Shown here: positions 33,636 through 42,658 of the stretch, in pieces
Numbering within the stretch: position 1 is the first letter of the stretch
How the letters are laid out: every line of letters begins with the position of its first letter
Assembly: GCF_014191875.1 (NCBI RefSeq)
Contig: NZ_JACHXD010000020.1
Coordinates: 25,850-89,849 of the forward strand
Direction: 5' to 3'
Source: Pseudoduganella violacea
Lineage (GTDB): Bacteria > Pseudomonadota > Gammaproteobacteria > Burkholderiales > Burkholderiaceae_D
DNA length: 64,000 bases
Position numbers and translations under genes: made by a program
The notes under the pieces: generated by a model
Seen by the model: only the letters and a program-made list of their open reading frames with translations
What the model was told of the DNA's origin: nothing
Databases searched by the model: none

Positions 33636-33986
33636 TCAAGGAGCGGCGGCAGGCTTACGGTCGATGATCACGTAGTGCTTGCGGACCGGCTCCACCACCT
33701 CGAACACGCCCTTGAAGCCGGCCGGGATGACCAGCGCATCCCCAGGCCCGGCTTCGGCCGCATATCCCTGCTCGTCGATGACGCGGCAGCGGCCTTCCAG
33801 CACATAGAAATATTCATCCTTGTTGTCGGCAAAGGCGATGCGCCAACTGCCTTTCTCGCAGGCCCAGACGCCGGCCTGCACTTCGCCGCTGCTATTGCTG
33901 AAGTGGTTCCAGGTAGCGCGTTTGGGATTGCCCGTCAACCTGCGCTCTTCGCCCGCCCAATCAATGAAGTTGGCTTTGACCTTCAA
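33636..33986 (-). CDS. Small cupin-domain protein
   Basis: A 116-residue single-domain cupin: WEKGSW-like strand (here CEKGSWRIAF), DEYFYVLEGRCRVIDEQG, AGPGDALVIPAGFKGVFEV. Such proteins (the cupin_3/EutQ-like type) bind small metabolites or metals, and no specific activity can be read. No ATG fits; the frame starts at a TTG at 33986 with a weak AGCAG ribosome site, so the start is uncertain. It is convergent with regA with a 4-base gap. Confidence 0.7.
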   Translation of the reverse strand: MKVKANFIDWAGEERRLTGNPKRATWNHFSNSSGEVQAGVWACEKGSWRIAFADNKDEYFYVLEGRCRVIDEQGYAAEAGPGDALVIPAGFKGVFEVVEPVRKHYVIIDRKPAAAP

Positions 33987-34320
33987 CTGCTGGAACGCTG
34001 GCGCCAGCGGCCACAGAACTGAACAAAAAACTCACTTGATGAACGCGTGCTTCAGAGCGTAAGCTGCAAACGACGCAAATCGGCTGCCAACAGCAGACCA
34101 TCATGAGAAGACCATGAAGAACATCGAAAAAGGGGAAAAGCCTGGCAAGATAAGATTCTTTGCTAAAGCGCGCCGGGTAATTCAAGCAAATGTTAGGGAA
34201 GCGCTGATCAATTCACCGTCTTAGCGAGATTGGCGCGCCAGAAAGGTGGAACTGTGAGCCGATCAAGCAAACGGATGCTCGACTTTTGCCCGAACACGGG
34301 CCGCATTGCCATCCACGGTA
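33987..34320. other. Non-coding or decayed spacer
   Basis: About 330 bases without a convincing gene. There is one small open frame (34114-34224, plus strand, 36 codons, Lys-rich), but it lacks a clear ribosome site and family. The stretch lies between the cupin gene and a TonB-receptor remnant, so it is probably the rest of a decayed locus. Confidence 0.4.
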
Positions 34321-34485
34321 TGGGATACGGGCCTGCGCTATGCCTTCAACGGCCGCAGCACGCTGAACCTGTTCGTTAACAATCTGTTTGGCCTCCGCTA
34401 CGTCGAGGATAGCCAGGCCGACGCGAACGGCATCAACCAAGGGGTGCCGTGCAACGTTTCGCTGCGTTTCACGCGTAAGTTCTAG
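34321..34485 (+). pseudogene. C-terminal remnant of a TonB-dependent receptor
   Basis: The frame reads WDTGLRYAFNGRSTLNLFVNNLF, then GLRYVEDSQADANG, and ends SLRFTRKF followed by a stop. This is the last pair of beta-strands of a TonB-dependent outer-membrane receptor, with the terminal Phe that the Bam complex needs. There is no start codon and nothing of the other 600-plus residues upstream. It is the relic of a deleted receptor gene; the toxin-antitoxin pair begins less than 100 bases further on. Confidence 0.7.
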
Positions 34486-34578
34486 ACGGATTTAAGCAGC
34501 AGAACAACGACGCTGGAAGTCCCGTTGTCTCGCGCCTCTGCTAAACTTGGAAAGTGGCCATTCCAAGTGGGGCGCGAA

Positions 34579-34833
34579 ATGAAATCCTGGGCTGATCAAG
34601 ACGCCAAAGCGCGTTTCAATGAGTTTCTAGAGGCTTGTCTTATCGAGGGGCCGCAAATGGTCACTCAGCGCGGTTCGGAAGCGGCCGTACTTGTGCCGGC
34701 CGCCGAATGGCGGCGCTTGCAACCTGCGGTCCAGCTACCGCTAAAAGAAATGCTTCTATCAGACAAGGCACGTACCGATGACTTGACGCCACAGCGTGGA
34801 AAGGCGCAACGCCGGCCTATCCGCAATATGTGA
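34579..34833 (+). CDS. Phd/YefM-type antitoxin
   Basis: An 84-residue protein. MKSWADQDAKARFNEFLEACLIEGPQMVTQRGSEAAVLVPAAEWRRL is the Phd/YefM DNA-binding fold (a leading strand, then 'A+..F.....GP..VT+.G...AVLV...'), and the C-terminal tail would wrap the toxin. The start at 34579 is preferred over the open frame from 34525 because the family begins there. It is six bases before a PIN-domain gene and usually represses its own operon. Confidence 0.85.
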   Translation: MKSWADQDAKARFNEFLEACLIEGPQMVTQRGSEAAVLVPAAEWRRLQPAVQLPLKEMLLSDKARTDDLTPQRGKAQRRPIRNM

Positions 34834-34839
34834 TCAGCA

Positions 34840-35253
34840 ATGTACTTGCTCGACACAAATGTCGTTTCGGAGTTGAGAAAGCATCGACCTCACGGCGCGG
34901 TGTTGGCTTGGTTGAAGTCGGTTGATACTAAGGCACTGTTCCTCTCCGCTGTATCAATTGGTGAGATTCAGGCTGGAGTTGAAATGATCCGTGAGCGGGA
35001 TGCAGCAAAGGCAAGCGAAATTGAGCAGTGGTCGAATCAGCTTGCTTCTGCCGACAACGTGCTGCCGATGGATTCTGAAGCTTTTCGTATTTGGGCGCGC
35101 TTAATGCACAGGCAGTCGGACACTCTATATGAGGATGCGATGATCGCAGCGACAGCTATGCAGCATGGCCTTATCGTTGTGACGCGTAATATGCGTGATT
35201 TTGCACACTTTCGCGTCAGACTTCTCAATCCCTTTGAGAGTCCGGGTGCTTGA
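34840..35253 (+). CDS. PIN-domain toxin (VapC/FitB type)
   Basis: A 137-residue PIN ribonuclease. The acidic active-site residues are visible: Asp5 in YLLDTNVVSELRK, Glu in SIGEIQAGVE, Asp in LYEDAMIAATA and Asp in VTRNMRDFAHF. 'LLDTNV.SE' is the FitB/VapC start. It forms a complete pair with the Phd-like antitoxin just upstream and ends one base before the convergent GNAT gene. Confidence 0.88.
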   Translation: MYLLDTNVVSELRKHRPHGAVLAWLKSVDTKALFLSAVSIGEIQAGVEMIRERDAAKASEIEQWSNQLASADNVLPMDSEAFRIWARLMHRQSDTLYEDAMIAATAMQHGLIVVTRNMRDFAHFRVRLLNPFESPGA

Positions 35254-35254
35254 T

Positions 35255-35971
35255 TTAGCTGCTTTCGACGATGAAGTCCCACTTCCCATAAAGATGCAGG
35301 CCTGCGGCGCGGGCTGTGGCGATGGAGGCGTGGTTGTCGAGCTGGCAGCGGTACTGGGGTTGGAAGCCGCGCTGTAATGCACTCTGGCTGATGGCGCGGA
35401 CCAGACGGCGGCCATGGCCTTTGCCGCGAAATGGCGGCAGCGTCAGCATGCCGAAATCGGCGATATTGGAAGCCATCCAGGCGTACATGCTGCCGGCGCA
35501 AACCAGCCGCTCCCGCTCGAAGGCGCCGAAGACCAGCCAATGATCCAATTCGACGTAGGCGGCGTCGAGATCCTCTTCCGTCGCGCTCGCGCTGAATTCG
35601 GCAAAAAAGCCTTGGTCATCCTGCGACAGCTGCCTGATGTCGCCGGGGATGGATTCCTGCATGAGCGTCGCTAAATCGGCAGCAGGAAAATAGAACAGAT
35701 TGTCCGCGCCATACAGGGCGAAGCCGGTGGCGGCCAGCCGTTGGCACAGCAGGTCGACGGACCAACTGCCGCCAGCCGCGATATCGAGCCGGCTGGCCAA
35801 TTCCGGCTTGAGCGTTATCAGGGTTTTACCCGCGCGCGGCTCCAGGATCATGCCGTGTTCATCCCCATTCAGCGTGGGATTGGTGGTGATCTGGAGCCGT
35901 TCGTCGGCATACAGGATTCCGTCGCCGGAAAAAGTCTCCTGCCAGAAGTCGTTCACAACGCTGGAAAACAA
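35255..35971 (-). CDS. GNAT-family acetyltransferase with N-terminal extension
   Basis: A 238-residue protein. The GNAT core is the C-terminal half: VFGAFERERLVCAGSMYAW, FGMLTLPPFRGKGHGRRLVRAISQSAL (acetyl-CoA loop) and CQLDNHASIATARAAGLHLYGKW. The first 110 residues are a separate alpha/beta part seen in GNAT proteins of the 'GCN5-related, FR47-like' type. The substrate is unknown. Its 3' end abuts the PIN toxin gene. Confidence 0.8.
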   Translation of the reverse strand: MFSSVVNDFWQETFSGDGILYADERLQITTNPTLNGDEHGMILEPRAGKTLITLKPELASRLDIAAGGSWSVDLLCQRLAATGFALYGADNLFYFPAADLATLMQESIPGDIRQLSQDDQGFFAEFSASATEEDLDAAYVELDHWLVFGAFERERLVCAGSMYAWMASNIADFGMLTLPPFRGKGHGRRLVRAISQSALQRGFQPQYRCQLDNHASIATARAAGLHLYGKWDFIVESS

Positions 35972-36423
35972 AGCTCTACCTCCTCATTCTTGGGTTCCTC
36001 CATCTTGCCATGAGAGCCGGTGGGAAAGCTGTGCAAACGATGAAGACGGCAAGGATGAAATCCACTCATACCCGCCGGATTTGATAGGCAGACAATCGCG
36101 TGCCTTCGGATAGCATGTCGTTGCTGCGCGACTGGCCGATTGTCCTGGGGAGCCATTTTATTGACCTGGCGAGCCAAGGCATGTGTCCCGGGAGGCCAAT
36201 AGTGACCTTATGGCTAGTATGAACTGTTTGCCGGCCCGGTAGCGATGGGCTGGAGGCAGGCAGCGCCTTCCCGGGTGTTCAGCCGGTTCCATCCCGGGAC
36301 ATTCCTGTGTGTGTAGCTTGTTTGCGTTGGCGCGGCCGTTTCGCTCGCTGCCTGGCAGGCGGTATCGCGTCCTTGCATCTGATAAAAAATCCATCTGAAA
36401 AAATCATTGATTGGAGAGACCAT
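35972..36423. other. Intergenic region before the SGNH hydrolase
   Basis: A spacer of about 450 bases between two divergent genes. The only features I can point to are a GGAGAGA ribosome site at the right end and an A/T-rich stretch near 36380-36410 that could hold the promoter of the hydrolase gene. No RNA gene, repeat or coding frame with recognisable content was seen. Confidence 0.4.
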
Positions 36424-37512
36424 ATGCCCACTCGCTTTCATCATGCCTTGCATAAGCTGCTGCCTGCCCTGGTTCTGCTGACCCTGGGATCGCAAGCCGC
36501 CGCCAGTACCCTGAATCAAAACGTTTCGTGGACCATCGACCGCCCCGGCACCAGCAATGTGTACCGCGTGGTGGCCTATGGCGATTCGATCTATGCCGGC
36601 TACAACGGTTCCACCGTCAACGCGGCCAAGTATTCGGCGCCGACGGTGGATGCGGAATACCTCTCCGCGCTGTGGAATGCCGACATCGAGAGCGTGCGCC
36701 GCACCAAATCCGGTGCCGTTTCCTCGGACGTGTACAACAACAAGATCGTTGCCGAACGCTCGTATATGCAAGCCAGTAATACCCGTGTGGTGACGTTCGA
36801 GATGTGCGGTAACGACGGCCTGCAGGCGCGCACCGCCTTCAAGAGCCAGAGCGGCACCTGCGACGACAGCGTGCTGACGGCGGCTGAAGCGAACTGCAAG
36901 ACCTATGTGACGGCGGCGATGGACTACATCAACGCCAATGTCTATTCCGGCGTGAAGCTGAAGGTGATTTCCAATCTCCACTACCCAGGTTATTCGGCAG
37001 ACAATACGCCGAGTTCCTGCAAGGACCCGAAGACCGGCGCCACGGTGAATATGCAGGAAAAATTCCTGCCCTCGCTGGCCCGTATCAATTATATGATGTG
37101 CGATGTCGCGCGCCAGAAAGGCTTCATGTGCGCGGATAATTTCGCCCAATACATGGGTTCCGATTACGACAGCAATGGCGACGGCCGCATCGATTCCGAC
37201 GCGCTGCGCTACGTCGCCGGGGAGAGCCAGGCCAGCTATGTCACGCGGATCACCTCGACCCTGCGCTCGACCATCCGCGACGCCAATGCCCACTTCGTGT
37301 CCGCCAGCAGCAGCTATGACTATATCCAGTCCGACGATACGCACCCGACCTATTCGGGCAGCACCGTCAGCGCCGGTCTGCTGGGCGGTTCCACCGGCAG
37401 CGGCGCGCCGCGCTATACCTCGTTTGTGGGCGGCAAAAACCCGATCTGGAACCAGTACGGCCATGAGCGTATGGGCTGGGCCGTTTCGACCTTCAATACG
37501 CCAGCGCCTTAA
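36424..37512 (+). CDS. Secreted SGNH/GDSL-family hydrolase
   Basis: A 362-residue secreted protein with a signal peptide (KLLPALVLLTLGSQAAA, cleavage near residue 28). The SGNH blocks are visible: VVAYGDSIYAGY with the nucleophile Ser55, FEMCGNDG (block III Asn) and SDDTHPTYSG (catalytic Asp and His). The family includes esterases, lipases and polysaccharide deacetylases, and the substrate is not evident. The insert ADNFAQYMGSDYDSNGDGRIDSD looks like a calcium-binding loop (DSNGDGRIDSD). Several Cys pairs suggest disulfides in the periplasm or outside. The start has GGAGAGA upstream. Confidence 0.82.
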   Translation: MPTRFHHALHKLLPALVLLTLGSQAAASTLNQNVSWTIDRPGTSNVYRVVAYGDSIYAGYNGSTVNAAKYSAPTVDAEYLSALWNADIESVRRTKSGAVSSDVYNNKIVAERSYMQASNTRVVTFEMCGNDGLQARTAFKSQSGTCDDSVLTAAEANCKTYVTAAMDYINANVYSGVKLKVISNLHYPGYSADNTPSSCKDPKTGATVNMQEKFLPSLARINYMMCDVARQKGFMCADNFAQYMGSDYDSNGDGRIDSDALRYVAGESQASYVTRITSTLRSTIRDANAHFVSASSSYDYIQSDDTHPTYSGSTVSAGLLGGSTGSGAPRYTSFVGGKNPIWNQYGHERMGWAVSTFNTPAP

Positions 37513-37533
37513 GGGCTTGGCTTAGGTCATCAG

Positions 37534-38229
37534 ATGGAGACGCCACGCCGTCCCGAACACCCGCCGGCCGGTAGCGATATTGCCGGCGCTGGACAGCTGT
37601 GGCGTCCCAGCTCCGGTTATCTCCTCATTGCCCTGGCACTCGCCATCGGCGGCCTCGCCTTGCTCTTCTTCGTCTGGCACTGGTCGGGCGCTGACGCCCC
37701 GGACGATGCCGCGCCATCCGTGGCGGCGAGCAGTGCGGCGCCACCTTCGCCAACGTCCATGCCAGCCTCCGCGCCCAAGCCAGCGACGCCGCAAGGCAGT
37801 GCGCAAAAGGCGGCTTCGCGCACACCGGAAGGGAACGCCGATCCCACGCCCGACCTGGCAAGCTACGTCGCCCGAGGCGAAAAGCCGAGCATGGCCGAGG
37901 TGATCGAACGCCTGCATGCGCGCGGCGTGCATACCGGCCTTGGCGCCTTTTCGCCGCCGGGAACCCGGCCGCCGCTGATGGGACTGGCCGTGCCTGAAGA
38001 CTTCGAACTGCCGAAAGGCTATGTACGCCACCATCAGGCCACCGATGACGGCCAGCGCATCGAGGCCGTGCTGATGTTCGCGCCGGATTTCCAGCTGCTC
38101 AATGCCGCCGGGCAGCCTGTCACCATGCCGAAAGACCGCGTCGTTCCGCCGGAGCTGGCCCCGCCCGGGCTGCCGATCCGGCGCATCGTCATTCCTCCAC
38201 CAGTTGATCCGGCCCGACCAGGGCATTAA
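37534..38229 (+). CDS. Membrane-anchored proline/alanine-rich hypothetical protein
   Basis: A 231-residue protein with one membrane segment (YLLIALALAIGGLALLFFVWHW, about residues 29-50), a Pro/Ala/Ser-rich linker (55-105) and a small folded C-terminal part (110-225) with MAEVIERLHARGVHTGL and LPKGYVRHHQATDDGQRIEAVLMF. This is the type II membrane topology, with the C-terminus in the periplasm. I know no family. It is six bases before the Lnt-like gene and 21 bases after the hydrolase gene, so the three may be one transcript. Confidence 0.6.
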   Translation: METPRRPEHPPAGSDIAGAGQLWRPSSGYLLIALALAIGGLALLFFVWHWSGADAPDDAAPSVAASSAAPPSPTSMPASAPKPATPQGSAQKAASRTPEGNADPTPDLASYVARGEKPSMAEVIERLHARGVHTGLGAFSPPGTRPPLMGLAVPEDFELPKGYVRHHQATDDGQRIEAVLMFAPDFQLLNAAGQPVTMPKDRVVPPELAPPGLPIRRIVIPPPVDPARPGH

Positions 38230-38235
38230 CAGACC

Positions 38236-40683
38236 ATGAAACAAATTTCTTCTTCCAGAATGCTCATCGCGGCGGGCATTCTGGCTAGTGCGGCCTTGGC
38301 TGCCATGTATGTGCGGGGCGGATGGCTGCTCGGCTTTGTGCTGCTGGCGCCCTGGCTGCGCACCCTCGATGCCAGCCGTACCTGGATCTCCACCCTGGCT
38401 AGCGCCTATGCGATGTCGGTCGCTTTCACGGCGGCCGTTTTCGCCTGGTTCGGCATCGCGTTTGGACGCTATACACAGATTGGAGAGGTCACAGGCCTGG
38501 CCGTGCTGCTGCTTTGCGCGCCGCTGTTCCAGCCGCAGTTTTTCGCCTTCGCCCTGGTGCGCCACGCATGCGCAAGCCGCTATGGTCCGGTGCTGCGGGC
38601 GCTGGCTGCCGCGGCAGCCTGGGTGGCGGCGGAAAGGCTGCTGCCACGGCTGTTCAACGACACGCTTGGTTATGGCTTGTATCCCTCGCCGCTGCTGCGC
38701 CAGGCCGCCGATGTGGGCGGCGGGGCAGGGCTGACGCTGCTGCTCTTGCTGGCGAATGAAGGTGTCGCTGCAGCCCATGCGCGTTGGACCGTTAGCTGGC
38801 GCCTGGCGCTGCGGCCTCTCGCGCTGGCGGCGCTGGCGCCCTTGCTGCTGGCGGGTTATGGCGCGGTCGCGCTGTCCGGCAGTCCGGCTTCCGCGGCCAA
38901 GCCTTTGCGCATGGGATTGGTGCAGGCGAATATGGTGGATTATGAAGGCCTGCGCAAATTGAAAGGCGCGCACGCCGTTGTGCGCGATGTGCTCGACCGG
39001 CATTTCGCCATGAGTTACGACGCCGTGGTGCGACAGCGCGCGGACGCGGTGCTGTGGTCGGAAACGGCCTATCCCACCACCTTCGGCCAACCCAAGAGCC
39101 AAGCCGGGGCCGAATTCGACCGCGAGATTCTGGCCAATGTGAATGCCGCCGGCGTGCCCTTCGTGTTCGGCACGTATGACCGCGACAGCGCCGGCGAATA
39201 CAATGCAGCCGCCTTCGTGCAGCCCGGTACCGGCCTGCTGGGCTTTTACCGCAAGACGCGGCTGTTCCCCTTCACCGAGTACGTGCCGGCCTGGATGGAT
39301 GGGGACGCCTTGCGGCGCCTGCTGCCGTGGACCGGCAACTGGCAGCCGGGCAACGGCGCGCGCGTGTTCCCGCTGCGCCTTGCCGATGGCCGTGAGGTTC
39401 CGGTGCTGCCCTTGATTTGCCTGGATGACGTCGACGCGCGTTTGGCCATCGATGGCGCCCGCCTTGGCGCGCAGGCTATCCTCACCATGTCGAACGACTC
39501 ATGGTTCAGCAAGGAGCGGGAGGGGGCGCAAATGCATCAGGTGGCGGCGGCCTTCCGCAGCATCGAAACGCGTCTGCCGCAATTCCGCGTCACCACCAAT
39601 GGCTACAGTGCGGCCATCGATGCGGGCGGCGCCATCCTCGCCGGAACGGCCATGGGCGAGCCTGCATTGGTGATTGCCGACCTGCCGCTGCGCCACCCGG
39701 CGCCGACGCTGATGGTGAGATGGGGCGATTGGGTCGGCCTGGCCGCCAGCGCCTTCCTGCTGCTGCTGGCGACAAGAAGCATGCCGATATGGCCAAGGCA
39801 GGCCGGGCAGCTTCCGGATGCGTTGCCGCCCGCCATTGCCTTGCCGGCCAGCGTCGTGCTGCTGCCGCCTTTTGCCCGCTTTGCCGCCGGTTTGCTACGT
39901 ACTGTTGCGCGGATTGGTCTGTTCGGAATGTGCGCGGCGCTGCTGCTTGACGATTCCTTACGGATTAACACGCTGGCGCAGATCCGCATTTTCGCCGCCT
40001 GCTTCCTGGCCCCGGAAGCGGCGGCATTGTGCGTGTTGTTCGCTTTCAGGGCGCGCGCGGAATTCAGTCATGGCCATCTGGTGCTGAGCCGTGGCGCGCA
40101 GCGCATCGAACTGGCTTTGCAGGATATCGCGGCGGCCGAGGTATGGCGCTTGCCATTCCCAGGCCCTGGACTCGCATTGCGTCTGGCATCGGGCCGGCGC
40201 TGGCGCTACGGCCTGGCGCTGGCCGAACCTGTCGCTTTTGCCGCCGCCATGGCAGGCGCCGGCGGCCCGCCGATACCGCAAAAAACGCGGGAGCTGCAGG
40301 GCGCGGCCCAAGCTGGGACTGGGTTAAGGCATCGTTGGCTCGACCATCCATTGAGCAAATTCGTCCTGCTGCCGCTGGTACTGGCGATTCCGGCTTTCTG
40401 CCTGCATCAGCATATCGCCTATGGCAGCGCCTTGGGCGAGTACTACAGCTTCGGCCTGAAGGCCTATCTCAGCGCCTTCGCGCTGTGGTGGGCGGCATGG
40501 TCCATCGGCGTGGTGCTGAGCGCGGCGCTGCTGCGTGCCGCGATCGAGGCGGGAGCGCTGCTTGCCGTGCTGCTGCGCCCTCAGCAAGCCATCGGCGCGC
40601 GGCTGTGGCTGGAGCGCAGCGGCTACGTGGTGCTGTATCTGGGTTTGCCGGCCTGGTTGCTCATCAAGCTTAGTGGCGCGTAA
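38236..40683 (+). CDS. Apolipoprotein N-acyltransferase-like protein with long membrane extension
   Basis: An 815-residue protein. The first 500 residues look like Lnt: several membrane segments, then a carbon-nitrogen hydrolase domain beginning LRMGLVQANM, with the catalytic triad Glu276 (WSETAYP), Lys340 (YRKTRLFPFTEYVP) and Cys395 (PLICLDDVD). Lnt normally adds the third acyl chain to lipoproteins in the inner membrane. Two things are odd. The Cys context ICLDD replaces the usual ICYE, and about 300 extra residues follow with at least four more membrane segments and a soluble part (about 590-680). It is therefore likely a paralogue of Lnt with a different or additional role, or a second acyltransferase for particular substrates. 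Confidence 0.75.
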   Translation: MKQISSSRMLIAAGILASAALAAMYVRGGWLLGFVLLAPWLRTLDASRTWISTLASAYAMSVAFTAAVFAWFGIAFGRYTQIGEVTGLAVLLLCAPLFQPQFFAFALVRHACASRYGPVLRALAAAAAWVAAERLLPRLFNDTLGYGLYPSPLLRQAADVGGGAGLTLLLLLANEGVAAAHARWTVSWRLALRPLALAALAPLLLAGYGAVALSGSPASAAKPLRMGLVQANMVDYEGLRKLKGAHAVVRDVLDRHFAMSYDAVVRQRADAVLWSETAYPTTFGQPKSQAGAEFDREILANVNAAGVPFVFGTYDRDSAGEYNAAAFVQPGTGLLGFYRKTRLFPFTEYVPAWMDGDALRRLLPWTGNWQPGNGARVFPLRLADGREVPVLPLICLDDVDARLAIDGARLGAQAILTMSNDSWFSKEREGAQMHQVAAAFRSIETRLPQFRVTTNGYSAAIDAGGAILAGTAMGEPALVIADLPLRHPAPTLMVRWGDWVGLAASAFLLLLATRSMPIWPRQAGQLPDALPPAIALPASVVLLPPFARFAAGLLRTVARIGLFGMCAALLLDDSLRINTLAQIRIFAACFLAPEAAALCVLFAFRARAEFSHGHLVLSRGAQRIELALQDIAAAEVWRLPFPGPGLALRLASGRRWRYGLALAEPVAFAAAMAGAGGPPIPQKTRELQGAAQAGTGLRHRWLDHPLSKFVLLPLVLAIPAFCLHQHIAYGSALGEYYSFGLKAYLSAFALWWAAWSIGVVLSAALLRAAIEAGALLAVLLRPQQAIGARLWLERSGYVVLYLGLPAWLLIKLSGA

Positions 40684-41586
40684 TCAAGGGTGGCAGGCAG
40701 CGGCGTATTTCCACAGCTCGTCGAGCACAGGCTTGCGCTGGCCGATGGCGCGGAACAGGCGGATTTCCAGCCGCAGCATCCACTGCTCGCCGCCCGCGCG
40801 AACCAGCTTGCCCTCGGCCAGCTCGCGTGCGATGCAGCTCTCCGGCAGCCATGCCAGGCCGTGGCCCGACAGCGCCATGGTTTTCAGCAGTTCGGCCAGA
40901 TCGCTTTCATAGCAATTGCGCAGGCAGTCGGCTTGACCGGCGCGCGCCTGGATATGCTGCACGACGCGGCCAAAATAGGTGGTCGGCGTATAGGCGAGAT
41001 AGGGCAGTGGTTCGGCCTTGGCGCCAGGGAGGCTGAACGCCGGCGATCCGGCGCGGGTGGGAACCGATACCGGCATCACCGTCTCGTCGCCCAGATGCAG
41101 AAACTCGAAGCGCTGCGCATCCAGCTCGATGGGCAAGGCGGAGTGGTGGTAGCACAGCAGCAGGTCGCAATTGCCTTCCACCAGGGCCAGCACCGAATCA
41201 TGCACGTTCGCCGGCAGGATGCGCGTGCGCAGCGGTCCGTGCTTGGCCTGCATGGAGGTCAGCCATTGCGGGAAGAAGTTGAGCGACAGGGCATGGCCGG
41301 CCGATACCCGCAGCACCTGCTCGTTGGCTTCCTCCACCCGCAGCATGGCGCGCGCGTCGTTCAGCAGCCGCATCGCCTCGCCGGCGGCGCTGCCGAACAT
41401 CTTGCCGGCCGGCGTCAGCACCAGCGGATAGGTGCTGCGGTCCACCAGGTCGGCGCCGACCCAGGCTTCCAGCGCCTGGATGCGCCGGCTTAGCGCGGAT
41501 TGGGTCACGCAGCGGTCTTCCGCCGAGCGCGAGAAGTTCCTGGTCTGAGCCAGGCTCAGAAAATCCTCCAGCCATTTGATGTCCAT
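40684..41586 (-). CDS. LysR-family regulator, HypT-like
   Basis: A 300-residue LysR regulator. The start MDIKWLEDFLSLAQTRNFSRSAEDRCVTQSALSRRIQALEAWVG and later SYMGR-like TYFGRVVQHIQAR and GHGLAWLPESCI resemble E. coli HypT (YjiE), which responds to hypochlorite. The ATG at 41586 is preferred because it begins the helix-turn-helix. It is divergent from an amino-acid racemase gene, a pairing common in proteobacteria, and the spacer holds a good palindrome. Whether it senses an oxidant or an amino acid is open. Confidence 0.85.
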   Translation of the reverse strand: MDIKWLEDFLSLAQTRNFSRSAEDRCVTQSALSRRIQALEAWVGADLVDRSTYPLVLTPAGKMFGSAAGEAMRLLNDARAMLRVEEANEQVLRVSAGHALSLNFFPQWLTSMQAKHGPLRTRILPANVHDSVLALVEGNCDLLLCYHHSALPIELDAQRFEFLHLGDETVMPVSVPTRAGSPAFSLPGAKAEPLPYLAYTPTTYFGRVVQHIQARAGQADCLRNCYESDLAELLKTMALSGHGLAWLPESCIARELAEGKLVRAGGEQWMLRLEIRLFRAIGQRKPVLDELWKYAAACHP

Positions 41587-41641
41587 TGCCGTTCCTCCGC
41601 TTGCCGATACGCGCAGCCATTGTAAACGAGCGGATATCACG

Positions 41642-41664
41642 AACTATGCTTGGGATGCATAGTT
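41642..41664. promoter_or_regulatory. Palindrome AACTATGC-N7-GCATAGTT, candidate LysR operator
   Basis: Perfect 8-base arms (41642-41649 and 41657-41664) with a 7-base spacer, in the gap between the LysR gene and the divergent racemase gene. The size and position fit a LysR recognition site. The region also contains an ATG that would be the racemase start if the longest frame were used, which argues against that start. Confidence 0.55.
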
Positions 41665-41739
41665 TCAGTGCGAATCGGCATAATGGCGCGCGCCGCCGCC
41701 GCTATCGTCACGGTATTCGAACCGCGAAACAGGATGCAA

Positions 41740-42525
41740 ATGAGTACGACGCAGCTCTCCCATCACATGGGCCCAGCTTTCAAGCTGGGCATCGTCGGCG
41801 GCATCGGCCCCGCCGCCACGGTGGATTTCATGAGTAAAATCATCCGCAATACGGAAGCGCGCTGCGACCAGGAGCATTTACGCCTGGTGGTGGAGCACAA
41901 TCCGCAGATCCCCGACCGCAGCGCTAACCTGCTGGGCGGTGGCGCCGACCCCACCCAGGCGCTGTACGAAGCCTGCAGGCGCCTGGAGCTGAACGAGGCC
42001 ACCCATATCGCCCTGCCATGCAATACGGCGCATGCCTATATCAAGCGCATCCAGCCCCGCCTGTCGGTCCCCATTATTAACATGCCGGCCGAAACCGTGG
42101 CGCATATCGAGCGCCATTGGCCCGGCCATCCCACGGTGGGCTTGCTGGCCACCTCCGGCACCGTCGCCAGCGGCGTGTACCACGAGGCGGCGGCGGGGCA
42201 TGCGCTGGATTTGATCGTGCCGGATGCAAGCCATCAGGCATACGTGATGCAGGCGATCTACGGCGAGTACGGCGTGAAAGCGGGTCATGTGGATGGGCCG
42301 TGCAAGGAAGCGCTGATGCGCGCCCTGGCGCATCTGGCCGAGCGCGGCGCCGGCATCGTCATCCTCGGCTGTACTGAGCTGCCGCTGATACTGAACCAGG
42401 ATGCGGCCTGTCAAATAGGACCACATACGGTCGCGCTGCTTGACCCCACGGACCTGCTGGCGCGCCGCTGCGTTGCCATGGCCAAAAATGGCGGGGCAGA
42501 ACCCATCGCCAGCCAGGACTGTTGA
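41740..42525 (+). CDS. Aspartate/glutamate racemase-family protein
   Basis: A 261-residue cofactor-independent racemase. LGIVGGIGPAATVDFM is the family start, with the two catalytic cysteines at Cys94 (ALPCNTAHAY) and Cys211 (LGCTELPL). Members racemise aspartate, glutamate or other amino acids; the exact substrate is not readable. The ATG at 41740 has AGGA six bases upstream and avoids the operator-like palindrome. It is divergent from the HypT-like regulator. Confidence 0.87.
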   Translation: MSTTQLSHHMGPAFKLGIVGGIGPAATVDFMSKIIRNTEARCDQEHLRLVVEHNPQIPDRSANLLGGGADPTQALYEACRRLELNEATHIALPCNTAHAYIKRIQPRLSVPIINMPAETVAHIERHWPGHPTVGLLATSGTVASGVYHEAAAGHALDLIVPDASHQAYVMQAIYGEYGVKAGHVDGPCKEALMRALAHLAERGAGIVILGCTELPLILNQDAACQIGPHTVALLDPTDLLARRCVAMAKNGGAEPIASQDC

Positions 42526-42658
42526 AAATGCCACAGCTTTCCGGACGCAAGCCACGCTGCGGATATTGAGGAACGCTATTTTCTGTTGCAGGACATTACA
42601 ATGGTCAGCGCATGGCATGGAATTCGGACTCTGGAGGCAGCGCAGCAAGGAGGGAATG

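Noticed and set aside
37522..39102. 526-codon antisense frame over the Pro-rich and Lnt-like genes
   Set aside because: It is opposite to genes with clear membrane segments and a catalytic triad, and the protein is Arg/Gln/Gly-rich without domains.
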